A stretch of 44,321 nucleotides of DNA. It comes from Bacteroidetes bacterium UBA2364. Its GTDB lineage: Bacteria; Bacteroidota; Rhodothermia; Rhodothermales; UBA2364. Location of the stretch: assembly GCA_002344075.1 (NCBI GenBank), contig DDTM01000056.1, positions 7,578 through 51,898 of the forward strand. The letters are read 5' to 3'. A program made the translations under genes and the position numbers. The first letter of the stretch is position 1. Each line of letters opens with the position of its first letter. The notes below the pieces were generated by a model. That model saw only the letters and a list, made by a program, of their open reading frames with translations, was not told the origin of the DNA and made no database searches. Of this stretch, positions 26,701-28,407 are shown in pieces.

Positions 26701-27289
26701 TGTTAGTTCCTATGACTTCATTACATTCAATGCCTCCGGTTCGGGTACAGTAGATGTACAATTGCAAAAAGTGGGTATCAATACTTGGGACCACTTTAGC
26801 AAGACGATATCATTGACCCCTGTCATGCGGAAGTACACCATTAACTTCTCTGAATTTGCCCGTGCAAATGGCGTGCGTGGCCAGTTCAAGGCAAGTGCTA
26901 CGGATGTAAACCTGCTGGCGCTGTATATGCGTGGTCGTAGTGCAAATACACCGTTCTCGATGAAGATCACTGATGTACGCTTCGGAAAGATTGGTGTACC
27001 GAACGAAGCCTCGGATGAGTTGCCAACAACAGTGGCCCTGAATGGGAACTATCCAAACCCATTTAATCCCTCCACTAGTATCGGTTTTGAATTGCCGCAA
27101 GCCACAAAGGTTCGCCTGGAAGTGTACGACCTGCTCGGCAAGCGTGTATCTACGTTGGTGGATGGCTTTATGAATGCCGGACGTCACGAAGCGACGTTCG
27201 ATGCGGCCAATTTGCCAAGTGGTACCTACCTCTATCGACTGACTGTTGGTAATACCATCCTTACGAAGAAAATGACGCTACTGAAATAA
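2..27289 (+). CDS. Giant DUF11-repeat surface protein with T9SS C-terminal sorting domain (5' partial)
   Basis: This frame is open from base 2 to the TAA at 27287-27289, giving 9,095 visible residues. The GTG at base 26 is a mid-repeat valine, not a start, because codons 2-25 continue the same repeat (ATGVEVSD), so the true start is outside the window. The visible protein has about 66 tandem repeats of about 127 residues. Each opens with a xDLxLTKxV strand, then VGxxVTFTITVxNxGPxxATGVxVxDxLPxGL. This is the DUF11 (PF01345) Ig-like fold common in bacterial surface proteins. The repeats fall in four blocks listed separately. From about 25454 the sequence is unique: a conserved GGIESEG segment, a mixed domain, a beta-sandwich resembling family-11-like carbohydrate-binding modules (about 26500-26990), then the T9SS sorting domain. 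Family knowledge suggests export by type IX secretion and a long stalk or adhesin at the cell surface. Adhesion is an inference, and no catalytic domain is visible. The next gene is separated by a terminator. Confidence 0.95.
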   Translation, partial: ATGVEVSDVLPAGLQYVSAAASQGSYANASGIWTIGGMVVNASVNLQIVAKVVTTSPVTNYAQVSKANEMDVDSTPGNNSTNEDDDDQVTLGPKSLIDLELTKLTNKTTANVGDTVEFTVSVVNKGPNTATGVSVEDLLPNGMSFSAATPSQGSYNNATGLWTVGTLNANATATLLIRTIANATAKNCAQVKAADQADVDSTPNNFNSVTETPNEDDDDCKSVTVAPKIDLELTKTVNNPSPVAGNNVTFTITVTNKGPSAATGVNVKDLLPNGLTFVSASPSIGNYNNATGVWSIGNVAVNATPTLSITATATGNPSMATNCAEVSSATEVDADSTPNNASATHEDDDACAKVTTSPQRIDLELTKTVSNANPTIGGTVSFTLTVVNKGPQNATGVAIDDVLPGGFQYVSNSGGYNPTTGLWTIGNLNVNQTATLTITGTATGTPNTVRNCAEVGTAEQLDTDSTPRNNVQTEDDYACAQFTVQPRIDLEVNKVSNTNSVPVGGEASFTITVVNKGPSEATGVVLKDLLPATASFVAASASQGSYVNTSGLWTVGNLAINGSATLLLTAKINSTTNNCVEVNAANQTDTDSTPNNNSTTEDDDACATVSTTPVIDLELTKTANTTTPVIGQNVTFTISVVNKGPSNATGVTVSDVLPTGLQFVSANPAAAYNAATGAWTIGNVAVNQTVTLQIVAKPTTTEQVRNYAQVATANETDIDSTPGNNSNTEDDDDAVVLSTRPQIDLELTKTVNTTSPQLGGTVTFTISVVNKGPAPATNVTVSDQLPTGLTFVSASGVNGSYNNTTGIWSIGNIAVNQVVSLQITATVNTTNLITNYAQVNFATETDIDSTPGNNSTTEDDDDQVTIQGAAKIDLELTKTVNTTAPNINDNVTFTVTVVNKGPNNGTGIEVRDVLPAGLQFVSSAATQGSYVASTGIWAIGNLAVNQTVQLQIVAKVTTTNTVINYAQVNKANEQDIDSTPGNNSTTEDDDDQVTLSGKPVIDLELTKSVNTTTPSINGDVTYTITVINKGPSNATGVTVSDLLALGQTFKSATATQGAYTSATGSWNIGSLAVGQSVRLDIVTTVTTTDPIRNYAQVATANETDIDSTPGNNSNTEDDDDAVVIQAAKKIDLELTKSVNNNAPIVGQNVIFTLSLINKGPSDATGVAVKDVLPAGLNFVSANPSIGSFDNGSGVWTVGNLANGQAVTLQITATVNTRDRVTNYAQVSAANEPDVDSTPNNNSTTEDDDDQVSLQGTPRIDLELTKTVDNNKPAINSNVTFTITVVNKGPNNGTGIEVKDVLPTGLQYVSSSTTQGGFNPASGIWTIGNLAANQSVELALVAKMTTANTVVNYAQIDKANETDVDSTPGNNSTTEDDDDQVTLTGEARIDLSLTKVVNNATPVAGTSVTFTVTVRNDGPSPATGVNVKDLLPTGLTYQNFTTASGNYNNATGIWNVGNLAVNATANLQITALATGTPATVDNCAEVSAAGQTDVDSTPGNAANVKEDDDACAKVTTSPQRIDLELTKVVNNATPVVGENVAFTVTVQNKGPQNATNVQVSDFLPNGMEYVSSSSSVGGYNAATGSWVIGNLAVNQSVALQIVAKANATGTNCAEVSRASEMDVDSQPGNNSTNEDDDECRTITVQPRIDLELTKVVDNSIPKVGENITFTIRVVNRGPSNATGVAIKDLLPTGLTYVSNTPSVGTYVPATGVWAIGNMPVNAVENLLITAKVVAAGQIVNYAQVSAANESDIDSTPNNNSTTEDDDDQVVISGQPIVDLELQKTASKQEVLVGENVVFTIRVANTSAYTATNVKVVDILPSGFTFVSASDPAFDVATKQWTVGTLSAGASKTLNLTVTANQAISMTNCAEISNQSEADIDSTPANGVSTEDDYGCAQVNVKPRTASLDVTKAVDKVVANVGETVTYTITVRNNGDQTLAALTVNDTQALQLSAPQYTLSGDATGSGAWTGTLNITPNGGFAPNEVVTVRIAGTVPASLLGSNFRNTATVSAPNVDPKTSNEVETRVPVANLTINKQVDKTAASPGDPLSYTLTVTNLGDAPATSILVNDGAAVTNLTNPTYTVTGGTPASGNWTGALTITPTGTGLAKNQSVIIRINGTVPATTTPGTVLVNNASVASPQDPNGTTPSNPVQTVIGGADLVVAKDVDKTAAQAGDQLLYRITITNKGTATASNVVLQDAVPLASPKYAIGADFVYATGGTAWPSNNSLNLPGSIAPNASVTIFIRGIIPTNTPSGAIVQNIAQASSPNDPDGPAVSPPVQTVINAADLAVTKTVNKTAAQPGDFIAYTITITNNGNGDAKTILVSDAGALALQNPTYTTVNAAPTGPAAWTGQLTFTPVNPLKKGESITVYISGTVPASTAPGTIIPNTAQVSSPEDPTSPVTSTPVQTVIGAADLVVSKEVSQTAAQPGDQILYKVVVKNQGTATATNVTVTDAVPLATPKYAIGADFNYATAGTTWPGTITLSTALAPNASVTIYIRGLVPAVPPGSVLQNIAQASSPNDPNGSEKSNPVQTVINAADLVVDKTVSKTAANAGDALTYTITIRNNGNATANTITLNDAGALALQSPTFTVTGGVPASGTFTGTINLIPTGGLVPNETMTVVIIGTIPATTAPGAVIPNVAQVSSPEDPTSPVQSPEVKTVIGAADLTVNKTVDKANAQVGDQLIYTLTVTNNGTANAKTVLVDDPQVTAALQNVTYTVTGGTPASGTWTGSLNITPTGDLIPGESMTVVITGRIPATTAPGTVIPNTAQVSSPQDPTSPNQSPTVQTVVGGANLSVNKTVNKTAAQVGDQLVYTITVTNNGTSSANTVTLDDPGVLALSNPTYAVNGGTPATGSWPTSGSLVITPVGGLVAGESMTITITGTIPATTAPGASLKNTAQVSSPQDPGGPKTSPTVETIIGVADLVIDKKVDKAAAQAGDILTYTLTITNNGVAAATSVKVDDAQAASELQNVSYTINGGTPTSGTWTGSLTITPTGGLVPGESMTVVITGTIPANTTAGKVISNTAQASSPQDPTSPVTSPEVNTVVGGADLVIVKAVNKSVAQAGDQLIYTITVTNNGTATANSVKVDDAQAASALQNPTFTLTGGSPASGNWTGSLNITPAGGLVSGESMTLVITGNIPSNVPAGTSIPNSAQVSSPQDPKGTKTSPTVTTVIGAADLTVFKEVSKTAAQAGDELLYKITVTNKGTATATGVTLTDALPLTTAKYNVGADFTYATSGTAWPTNNTISLPNLAPNAVVTVFVRGLIPTNTPAGSVIPNTAQASSSTDPSNPNPSNTVTTVIGAADLVVQKSVDKSAAQSGDQLRYVITVTNTGSATATSVQLTDNLSIGSARYNVGADFSYPAGGAVWPTTNTLGLGNLTAGASITIYVRGLIPAVPAGSVIENIAQASSPNDPTGPAQSPAVKTVVNAADLTVTKAVDKSAAQAGDRLTYTLTITNNGNAPANTVRLEDSVLLTNPTFIVTGGTPASGNYAGIINLIPTGGLVQNESMTVTITGIIPTITPIGTVINNVAQVSSPEDPTAPVQSPNVQTVIGAADLVVAKTVNKTAAAVGDMILYVVTVSNQGTATATNVVVNDDVPLTNPKYNIGADFAYATAGTTWPSNASITLPTSLAPGASATIYIRGRIPNVVPGAILENIAQASSPNDPTSPAQSPKVQTVVNAADLAVNKTVNKVAANVGEELVYTLTITNNGNATANTITLNDPVSISNPTFTASGATPASGSWAGSTVFTPTGGLASGASMTVTIRGTIAANTPVGTVINNTAQVISPQDPTSPVNSPTVQTVVGGGNLNITKAVDKTAAQAGDQLTYTINVTNNGTGIVNTLTIDDTNALALTNPTYALIGGTPSSGAWTGSLVVTPTAGLVANETLTLTITGTIPSGAAAGTILQNIAQVSSPQDPTGPKQSAPVQTVVGAAQLSIAKDVDKTAVQVGDEVMYRVTVTNKGTATATLVTLADAVPLANSKYNLNADFNYATTGTAWPASNILTIPSLAPNAATTVFIRGLVPSNIPSGSVLENVATVSSPQDPNGQQTSAPAKSVVNAADLVITKTVDKAAAAAGQSLTYTLTVKNNGNATANTVTVDDGPALALQNPIYTVNGGTPVSGAWTGSLVITPTAGLVSGESMTITITGTIPSNTTAGTVINNVAQASSPQDPTSPVKSPNVQTVIGGANLVVVKDVNKSSAQAGDELLYRITVTNRGSVTASNVVVNDALLLTNARYNVNSDFVYPTAGAAWPAGNSINIPDLAANGSATIFIRGLIPSLPSGSVLNNVATVSSPNDPTGPKQSNTVQTILGGADIALSKLVDKSSAKVGDQITYTLIVRNNGTSRANTINLTDNIGLTNTSYRINNGAIVSPWPGTLNMTSASVSAMPLDPNQEIRIVISGIVPAGLENTVLNNVAVASSPEDPTSPVTSNTVSTAIFSENPSLAVTKRVTNITTVSNSNSVTFQIQVVNTGNTDLTNLNVTDDLVNTFINTAKPIAGDYSSISSGTVQFTAGAGTFNPSYNGKNSGSINLLAPGASLPKGATATITFTVNGVVPASSADYTNTTNVDGTASTGQKVVGVASTTFGFGVPLVNVFKNVAGGPIQKADGSMDVKYRVTVTNPGTVRVTNVRLIDRLTPDVFPTTFAVTVPGKPAIVGSAGSFNLTPNVLYDGNVNVDVLLQNPSNYLDPNASVTFEFTANIQTNGSTNIGPFTNKACVEASGSSLGANACGSADPVSLIRFASDIAVEKTVDKAVANVGDKVTFTIIAKNLGPNNATGVVLTDLLPSGLSLAGASASSGTYNSGNGQWAIGDLVVGESKVLTIVANVTTSGNFVNTVTRTASSPTDPNTSNDVSRATVCAGTGCSGQFADVGITKSVSDLSPSVGGKVIFTIDLYNRGPFDATNVVVSDPLPVGLTFVSATKGTYNAGIRTWSYTQPFIGAGETKRFFIEAQVDAAGTLTNVVNITSLDQTDPVTSNNSDFAIVNPQGPVADIEVLKSADKAAVNLGENVTFTILVTNNGPAAATNVSISDKLPGSMTFISASPSAGTYNAATGVWTIGNIAVNQTVNLKIVGNATQNGTTTNVATRLSSSPTDPVNANDQSEATVCAGPSCSAQVADVAVDKEVVSGTITPEVGASVLYNIVVKNNGPFDATNVVLNDVIPAGLTYKAATGGAYNNANRTWSVTVPLLKNGESKTYRIEVRVDQAGEIVNSVRVIGQDQTDPVRSNNEDSATINPNTPQADIKVEKYVNKTVANVGEHVTFTVAVTNNGPQTATGVKVSDTLPAGLTLVQSSATQGTYSGGIWDVGTLAVGESRVLTMVANVSANGNYTNTATRSASSPADPNPSNDSSSAKVCAGSGCAVNFADVGVRKSVNNPIPNVGENVTFTIEVYNNGPSDATDVKVNDAIPTGLTYRTATGGAFDNSGTPKWAVTIPLLRVGERVFYNIVMTANSTATISNTAVIERLDQTDPVGGNNAFTVTLNPVEAADVRLTKSSNKVVTQVGEQVTFTVTVTNDGPNTATNVRVQDIVPPGLTVTGVSTTKGTWTAPEWNVGSLTRNESATLQMVVTVTANGRYENIAQVSAMNQRDPDSTPGNSNPDEDDQASATICAGTGCGTTQFTDLAVTKVVDKVANAVGDVVTFTVTVRNNGPAPATGVVLTDQLPANYNVTLATPSRGTITGTGVARTWNIGNMAVGEAVVMQIVGIPTSDGIFPNTVTVRGDQSDLLEYNNEARATFCAGTACGTVQNADLQIFKVVDKLTPQVGENVRFTITASNDGPANATGVRVTDILPAGLQFVSASNVSYNPANNDNIWDVGNLQAGQKVQMEIVAKVLDLTGTITNTASITGNQTDPVPSNNEASAVISSLSVVDLLLDKTVDRETPAIGENVTFTIVVSNASTRQGTGVKVTDLLPTGVSYVSQSLTAGTYDKNTGLWTVGTLNPGQSQTLSLTVKVESAQSVINFALVSGLDQVDPTPASDFARITPIQSVDIAIEKTVDVASPKVGDTVRFTVSATNLSAVTATNVRVSDALPNGLTLTNVSSTKGTFDPVTGIWNVGTLQPGAVNKGQLVITALVNTSERIANIATLVGVDQTDTNSANNQAIAVIAPGVSADLQIQKSVSKDKPGLNETITFTLTVRNLGPGTATNLLVSDVLPSSSDLQYISSSPAGVYNSATNTVTWTVPTLAANAPPLTYTITAKTLVGGSKTNVATVRGDQTDPNPNNNSDNVSICVDCPADQVDIAVTKTADKLEPKFGEVVRFTITARNNSTTAATGVVLEDILPAGLNLVPVSNPDVTAVGTLVKWNVGSLTANQTKSLTLDVQVNTYSVSTNIVTLTKVNQQDTNPDNNTAYVTVVPKVDPSNGVDLFMQKFVVGANRVNKGDNVTFKLVVTNVGSVGATNVTVDDVLPATGVQLVSANPASSFNSTTGIWNAGTLKAGDSQTLEITVKANEAGCYSNVAKVFGSTPTDSNLSNNGAVAQFCAGAPIPVADLELSKTVNNPTPKVGDTIEFEITLSNRGPAPATGIEVSDVLPANITFVSATPEIGAYNTATHVWSLGQLLSGQAKKLKLTATVTNATPDINFVAVTKLNEQDPTPAKAQVTVTPLSGARAADVQITKIDQNDPVKPGDDLIYTISVVNAGPDTADNVEVSDVLPNGLTLQSVDVYPTTGWTVNTSQANTATRRISATTATMPAGAVATFVVRTKVNSNVTIGTELENLASVTTTTPDPKADNNSDKTTTTVSDKPLEQVADLQIQKVDQSDPVKPGSILTYTLQLTNAGPAMAQNVLLTDVLPSNTTFASVQVNPPTGWSISAPPVGGTGSVVMSNPALQMGFATVTISVNVASNLADGTLLYNTATISGSLPDPNKDNNTSTATTLVRQETPVFAADIRVTKFDLVDPVKAGETLTYTITVTNAGPATATDVVLVDALPAFMTFQNLSGVPSNWNVVTPSIGQGGNVRLTASNFPVGSFTFTVGAKVDEAVPDNALLTNVVAVSASSFDPNPDNNTDTETTLIKNGQVSDLSILKVASATKVSPGQTLNYTLTVTNIGPNPAENVRVTDILPASLKFVSVASVPAGWTVLAQPAAGTSGQVVLSAANVPLGSYTFSINTLVDNAATSPSSINNVATVISTTVDPNPSNNSSVVETMIGEPQNRADISVTKLGPTTVQPGNNITYSILVANNSATITAQNVEVSDVLPANVSFVSIAGVPGSWTASTPQAGTSGTILLSTASFAPGSFQVQVTVKVANNAVAGTAVVNTVVATSSTPDQNTVNNTSTVTTTIEQRPGVANLSIQKQDDRDPVRAGESITYTITINNVGPDPAQNVKVTDTLPSGVVFRSVSGVPAGCNANTPQVGTNGALLLTCATVQPGNFAFQVVVDVNASTPEGTLLVNNAIVTSETNDPDASNNIATQTTQVGGSGADLSIIKSDFPDPVTPGNQLKYTLTVRNAGPSTASNVAITDVLPGNLRFSSVVNAPAGWTLSVPTVGTNGTVRLSAANFPVGSFSFDIIGEVDANTPVGDVIVNTAFINSVTPDPNPLNNASTVTTNTPGTPTAQADLQIAKTDSPDPVDANGTITYTVTVTNLGPDTARSVVINDPLPNTLNFQSLSGLPAGWAVVSQPTVGGKGNLQLSTPSFAPGYFSFTVRATVDGNAVPGTAVLNGIGIGAVTGDPNPFNNNSSAQTYIKIPPQGTTDLVIDKSDVNDPVAPGGTITYIVKVTNNGSDAAQNVIISDAIPANTTFVGLNNLPAGWTITNLPPVGGTGTLTLANSFIPAGGVSNFNVLVRVNAGLADGTIITNTAVVNSSTTSETNLNNNSDTETTTIKTVTGPDLSVTKTTSTLTVEPGGLITYTLTITNSGPSAASNVTVTDALPGELTFVSASNAPQGWNLTLPALGTNGTITMNTPNFAQGTVTINITGRVGVQVVDGTIIANTASVSTTGGNPDPNPNNNSSTTTTTVQGPKFSDLSVVKTALSGTVLPGATLTYNLTVTNAGPAAAQNVAVTDVLPSNTTLENFTNLPANWTADTSIPGSVIFRTASMPIGTVTMSLIVKVAPTTPANTALINNVTASSTTPDPNPGNNGTTTVTIVTGIPTSSTANLTVIKTASPNPVEVNGIQTYLITVINQGPDTAVNPVVADNLPANANFQSISNVPSGWSITTPSVGTSGQIKMTAPSFPVGSFTFIVTTRVSASATNGQAVINGAVVASTSNDPNPLDNTSVTVTVVNTPLQPANLSITKVASVAQVAPGGTIDYTLSVTNAGPSVAQNVIVQDVIPANTTFVALTGAIGGWSAQTPVVGTRGVVTLRASNVPVGTTLFVLRVKTNEGLNAGTQIANIASVISDNPDTNPNDNVTPPVVVVVSGPQGLDLSIRKVANKYQPQNGDLVTFSITATNNTIGTTATNVVVTDLLQTGLSYFGATATQGSYNPATGRWTIGTLTGGQNVTLQLQATVNSNAPAIVVNTASITGTEIDTNPTNNVSTVYLNPVGCSSGHDGGIESEGSMAIALANRLYERRFQAAILEEKGELPSFNIFTHGETILNKTDANPDGFKLNWTNSAAAAGRIGTLIPDIGPENSQAIDNTPTDLPRITNAVEVVGVDYFKQEDSRFKRLGAILAMTTLGTELYEHTKAVCDRFGGGELRSVENIDVNGQPFVMIHTYTPDGKLDYGISFVAYKKAGAWTIDSRHVLADYKVQAGAEEVYNFQVWGSVPNYAEFLLKDLLSRMAVQGPITYLNTAQNKPELPDVYIKSGRYESGKLMLDVVNNVGATEMVLTGKIRTSETVPAANAQTASIRIPLPTGINVSVEANVDINGDFVNDPIYDAPFVVSNNKTATKDQLYFADGTWAYNSSLGNANVSLFNTSAQASYVPVSGYYYLNRAAEISGTVSDWVSMYRTLRPGGSPVNVSSYDFITFNASGSGTVDVQLQKVGINTWDHFSKTISLTPVMRKYTINFSEFARANGVRGQFKASATDVNLLALYMRGRSANTPFSMKITDVRFGKIGVPNEASDELPTTVALNGNYPNPFNPSTSIGFELPQATKVRLEVYDLLGKRVSTLVDGFMNAGRHEATFDAANLPSGTYLYRLTVGNTILTKKMTLLK
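5711..13330 (+). repeat. DUF11 repeat block B (20 repeats, cysteine-free, two subtypes)
   Basis: There are twenty repeats averaging 381 nt that start with ADLVVxKxVDKTAAQAGDQL and end with an AQVSSPxDPTSP linker followed by VQTVIGAADL. Subtype B1 has VTGGTPASGxWTGSLNITP and GESMTVVITGTIP. Subtype B2 has PLxxxKYNxGADFxYATxGTAWP and ATIFIRGLIP. B2 repeats begin near 6470, 7240, 9535, 9916, 10672, 11805 and 12565, interspersed with B1. No cysteine was seen in this block, in contrast to block A. Confidence 0.92.
13331..14230 (+). repeat. Two divergent repeats at the junction of blocks B and C
   Basis: Two longer repeats of about 150 residues begin at PSLAVTKRVTN and at VPLVNVFKNV (about 13768). 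They keep the core pattern (VTFQIQVVNTGN, VKYRVTVTNPGT) but match neither neighbouring block. The second carries a cysteine pair (KACVEA and ANACGS) at positions equivalent to those in block A. They look like a spacer or an older repeat type between the two expanded families. Confidence 0.85.
14231..19831 (+). repeat. DUF11 repeat block C (15 repeats, CAGxxC linkers)
   Basis: There are fifteen repeats of about 373 nt that begin (A/S/V)DIxVxKxVxK with VGExVTFTxxVxNNGPxxATxV. A linker motif CAGTGC, CAGPSC, CAGSGC or CAGTAC ends repeats beginning near 14231, 14992, 15727, 16464 and 16859. A CVDC form occurs near 18700. The early part alternates between two subtypes: one with QTDPV linkers without cysteine and one with SPTDPNxSND linkers with cysteine. 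This suggests expansion by two-repeat units. Confidence 0.9.
19832..25090 (+). repeat. DUF11 repeat block D (13 repeats, DPVxPG type)
   Basis: There are thirteen repeats averaging 404 nt that begin ADLxIxKxDxxDPVxPGxxLTYTxxVTNAGPxxAQNV. They have VPxGWxxxxPxVGTxGxVxL in mid-repeat and a DPNPxNNxSTxTTxV linker. Only one repeat (starting near 21866) has cysteines. One of them (PAGCNA) replaces the otherwise conserved tryptophan, and a second lies at LLLTCAT. The array then ends with one extra repeat (25091-25453) that reverts to the A/C style (QGSYNPATGRWTIGTL). Confidence 0.92.
27041..27286 (+). other. T9SS type A C-terminal sorting domain of the giant protein
   Basis: The last 82 residues form a typical T9SS sorting domain. 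It starts NGNYPNPFNPST, continues GFELPQATKVRLEVYDLLGK and RVSTLVDG, then LPSGTYLYRLTVGN, and ends in the lysine-rich KKMTLLK. Known proteins of this family are exported by the Sec pathway and then by the type IX system, after which the domain is removed or anchored by PorU-type machinery. No T9SS machinery genes are in this window. Confidence 0.93.
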
Positions 27290-27309
27290 GTAGTGAACTG
27301 TAATGCGAT

Positions 27310-27347
27310 AACGGGTACTTCTGTAAATGAGGTGCCCGTTTTTTTTT
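27310..27347 (+). terminator. Rho-independent terminator of the giant gene
   Basis: A 12-bp stem (27310-27321 with 27329-27340, allowing two or three G-T pairs) encloses a 7-nt loop and is followed by an uninterrupted T run to 27347. It lies 21 nt after the stop codon. This is a strong intrinsic terminator and separates the giant gene from the small island downstream. Confidence 0.9.
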
Positions 27348-27375
27348 GGTGCAACTTGTATAATATCAAAGCTGC

Positions 27376-27657
27376 GTGTTTTTGTACGATTTGACAGATG
27401 AGCATGGGGACATAGCTTTGTTCAATACAGAACAAAAAAATGCGCGCGGCGGCAGTGTGGACATGATCTGGAACGGACGAGACTGTGACATTAAAACCAC
27501 TGACTCTACCAACCCCCGCGCCTTCGAGAGGCTAATCTACAAGTCGCGCGAGGCGGGCAGGTTTCAAAGCCAGTACTATCTACTAAATACTGAATCCGAA
27601 TTAGACCCAGAAACTAAACCGCGAATCATTCGTAAACTAGAGATACTATCCCTGTAG
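27376..27657 (+). CDS. Small protein with PD-(D/E)xK/toxin-nuclease-like motif, possible truncated toxin domain
   Basis: This is a 93-aa ORF with a GTG start; no ATG lies in frame upstream before a stop at 27361. The centre reads GGSVDMIWNGRDCDIKTTDS. An aspartate, a short NG turn and then a D-I-K strand match the pattern of PD-(D/E)xK or related nuclease folds in C-terminal domains of polymorphic and contact-dependent toxins and some phage proteins. The following STNPRAFERLIYKSREAGRF would be the usual helix after the active-site strand. At 93 residues it is shorter than a complete secreted toxin, so it could be a free-standing or leftover toxin C-terminus. It lies 29 bp after the terminator of the giant gene. 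The family assignment is by motif only and remains uncertain. It could also be an unrelated small hypothetical protein. Confidence 0.5.
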   Translation: MFLYDLTDEHGDIALFNTEQKNARGGSVDMIWNGRDCDIKTTDSTNPRAFERLIYKSREAGRFQSQYYLLNTESELDPETKPRIIRKLEILSL

Positions 27658-27716
27658 TACCCAATCACGATATGGATACTAGAGCAGAAGACCAACACAC
27701 TAACAAAGATAGAGCC

Positions 27717-27911
27717 ATGACAGAATTTGAGCGTATAAAAGGTACCATAGAAGAGGACGCCGATCTCCTGTCAGATAAATCCCGTGCCTATGCACGCTAC
27801 GGATATATCGTCGCCTTTGCAGAAATGGGCCACATCACCCCCGCAGACGTAATCAAACTACAGAAGCTACTCAACCTCACCAACGACGAAGCCTACGAGC
27901 TGCAAGTCTGA
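27717..27911 (+). CDS. Small hypothetical protein downstream of the toxin-like gene (possible immunity partner)
   Basis: The ORF encodes 64 residues from the ATG at 27717. An earlier in-frame ATG at 27672 would give 79 residues, but its extra N-terminus is polar and unstructured in appearance, and neither start has a clear ribosome binding site. The product appears helical and acidic (FERIKGTIEEDADLLSDKSR), with a C-terminal part suggesting two further helices (ITPADVIKLQKLL). I do not recognise the family. It follows the toxin-like gene by 14 to 59 bp on the same strand. That arrangement suits a toxin-immunity or toxin-antitoxin pair, but the link is only positional. Confidence 0.5.
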   Translation: MTEFERIKGTIEEDADLLSDKSRAYARYGYIVAFAEMGHITPADVIKLQKLLNLTNDEAYELQV

Positions 27912-28186
27912 ACTATAGCAAGCTCCGAAAAGAGTCCATGCACAACTCCATAACACTTTGATGATCCGGCGTCGCAAAAACAAAATATGGCTGCGTAACG
28001 CAATTTCCTCCACTCGCGGGGATGATCCGCTGTCATTTTTTGTATAAGATCAAGCGTCTGATCGGGAAGAATCGCCACATCTGAATCATACAAAACAAGG
28101 ACATCATCACCAGATGATGCATCGCCTGCGCAGCCTTTTACACATCTCCTCACCCCACAATGTGTGCAAACTTTTCGGAACTCCAT
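27893..28186 (-). CDS. Doubtful cysteine-rich hypothetical ORF
   Basis: An open frame of 97 residues runs from an ATG at 28186. The frame can be extended to a GTG at 28306, but that codon lies inside a hairpin and is an unlikely start. The N-terminus has KVCTHCGVRRCVKGC, which could bind zinc. The rest (DDVLVLYDSDVAILPDQTLD and HPREWRKLRYAAIF) looks plausibly protein-like. The frame's end overlaps the last 19 bases of the + strand small ORF. There are no recognisable homologs and no visible promoter. It may be a decayed gene or chance, and the stretch 27912-28296 otherwise shows nothing I can assign. Confidence 0.25.
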   Translation of the reverse strand: MEFRKVCTHCGVRRCVKGCAGDASSGDDVLVLYDSDVAILPDQTLDLIQKMTADHPREWRKLRYAAIFCFCDAGSSKCYGVVHGLFSELAIVQTCSS

Positions 28187-28296
28187 ATTTTCTAATGTGT
28201 TATTATTTGCAATTTTGCCTTCTATTTTTTGTAACCCCCCACAAGAGGAGACCGACAAACGACCAATATAGAAAAGGCAGTTGCCATAATGATAAA

Positions 28297-28327
28297 CGCC
28301 GTACACTCAGGAAGAGAGTGTACGGCG
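28297..28327 (-). terminator. Perfect 12-bp hairpin, probable rnr operon terminator
   Basis: The arms 28297-28308 and 28316-28327 are exact inverted repeats of 12 bp (CGCCGTACACTC) with a 7-nt loop. On the minus strand the stem is followed by TTTATCATT, a weak U tract, and it lies about 80 nt beyond the rnr stop codon. This suits the end of the aroB-tamB-rnr transcript. On the plus strand a T-rich stretch also follows about 10 nt later, so it could act in both directions. Confidence 0.65.
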
Positions 28328-28407
28328 AAGGGGAATATATTTTTGAACTACATCATGCAGCGGACCAAGCAGACAAGTCATTCTAACACTATGTCTTGGA
28401 AGCAGTG

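Noticed and set aside
2..27289. CRISPR-like or direct-repeat array
   Set aside because: The periodicity of about 381 nt is coding and the repeat DNA is strongly diverged. There are no short identical repeats with unique spacers anywhere in the window.
28114..28386. 90-codon plus-strand ORF beginning MMHRLRSLL
   Set aside because: It overlaps the 12-bp hairpin and has a composition typical of a chance frame; no family features are seen.
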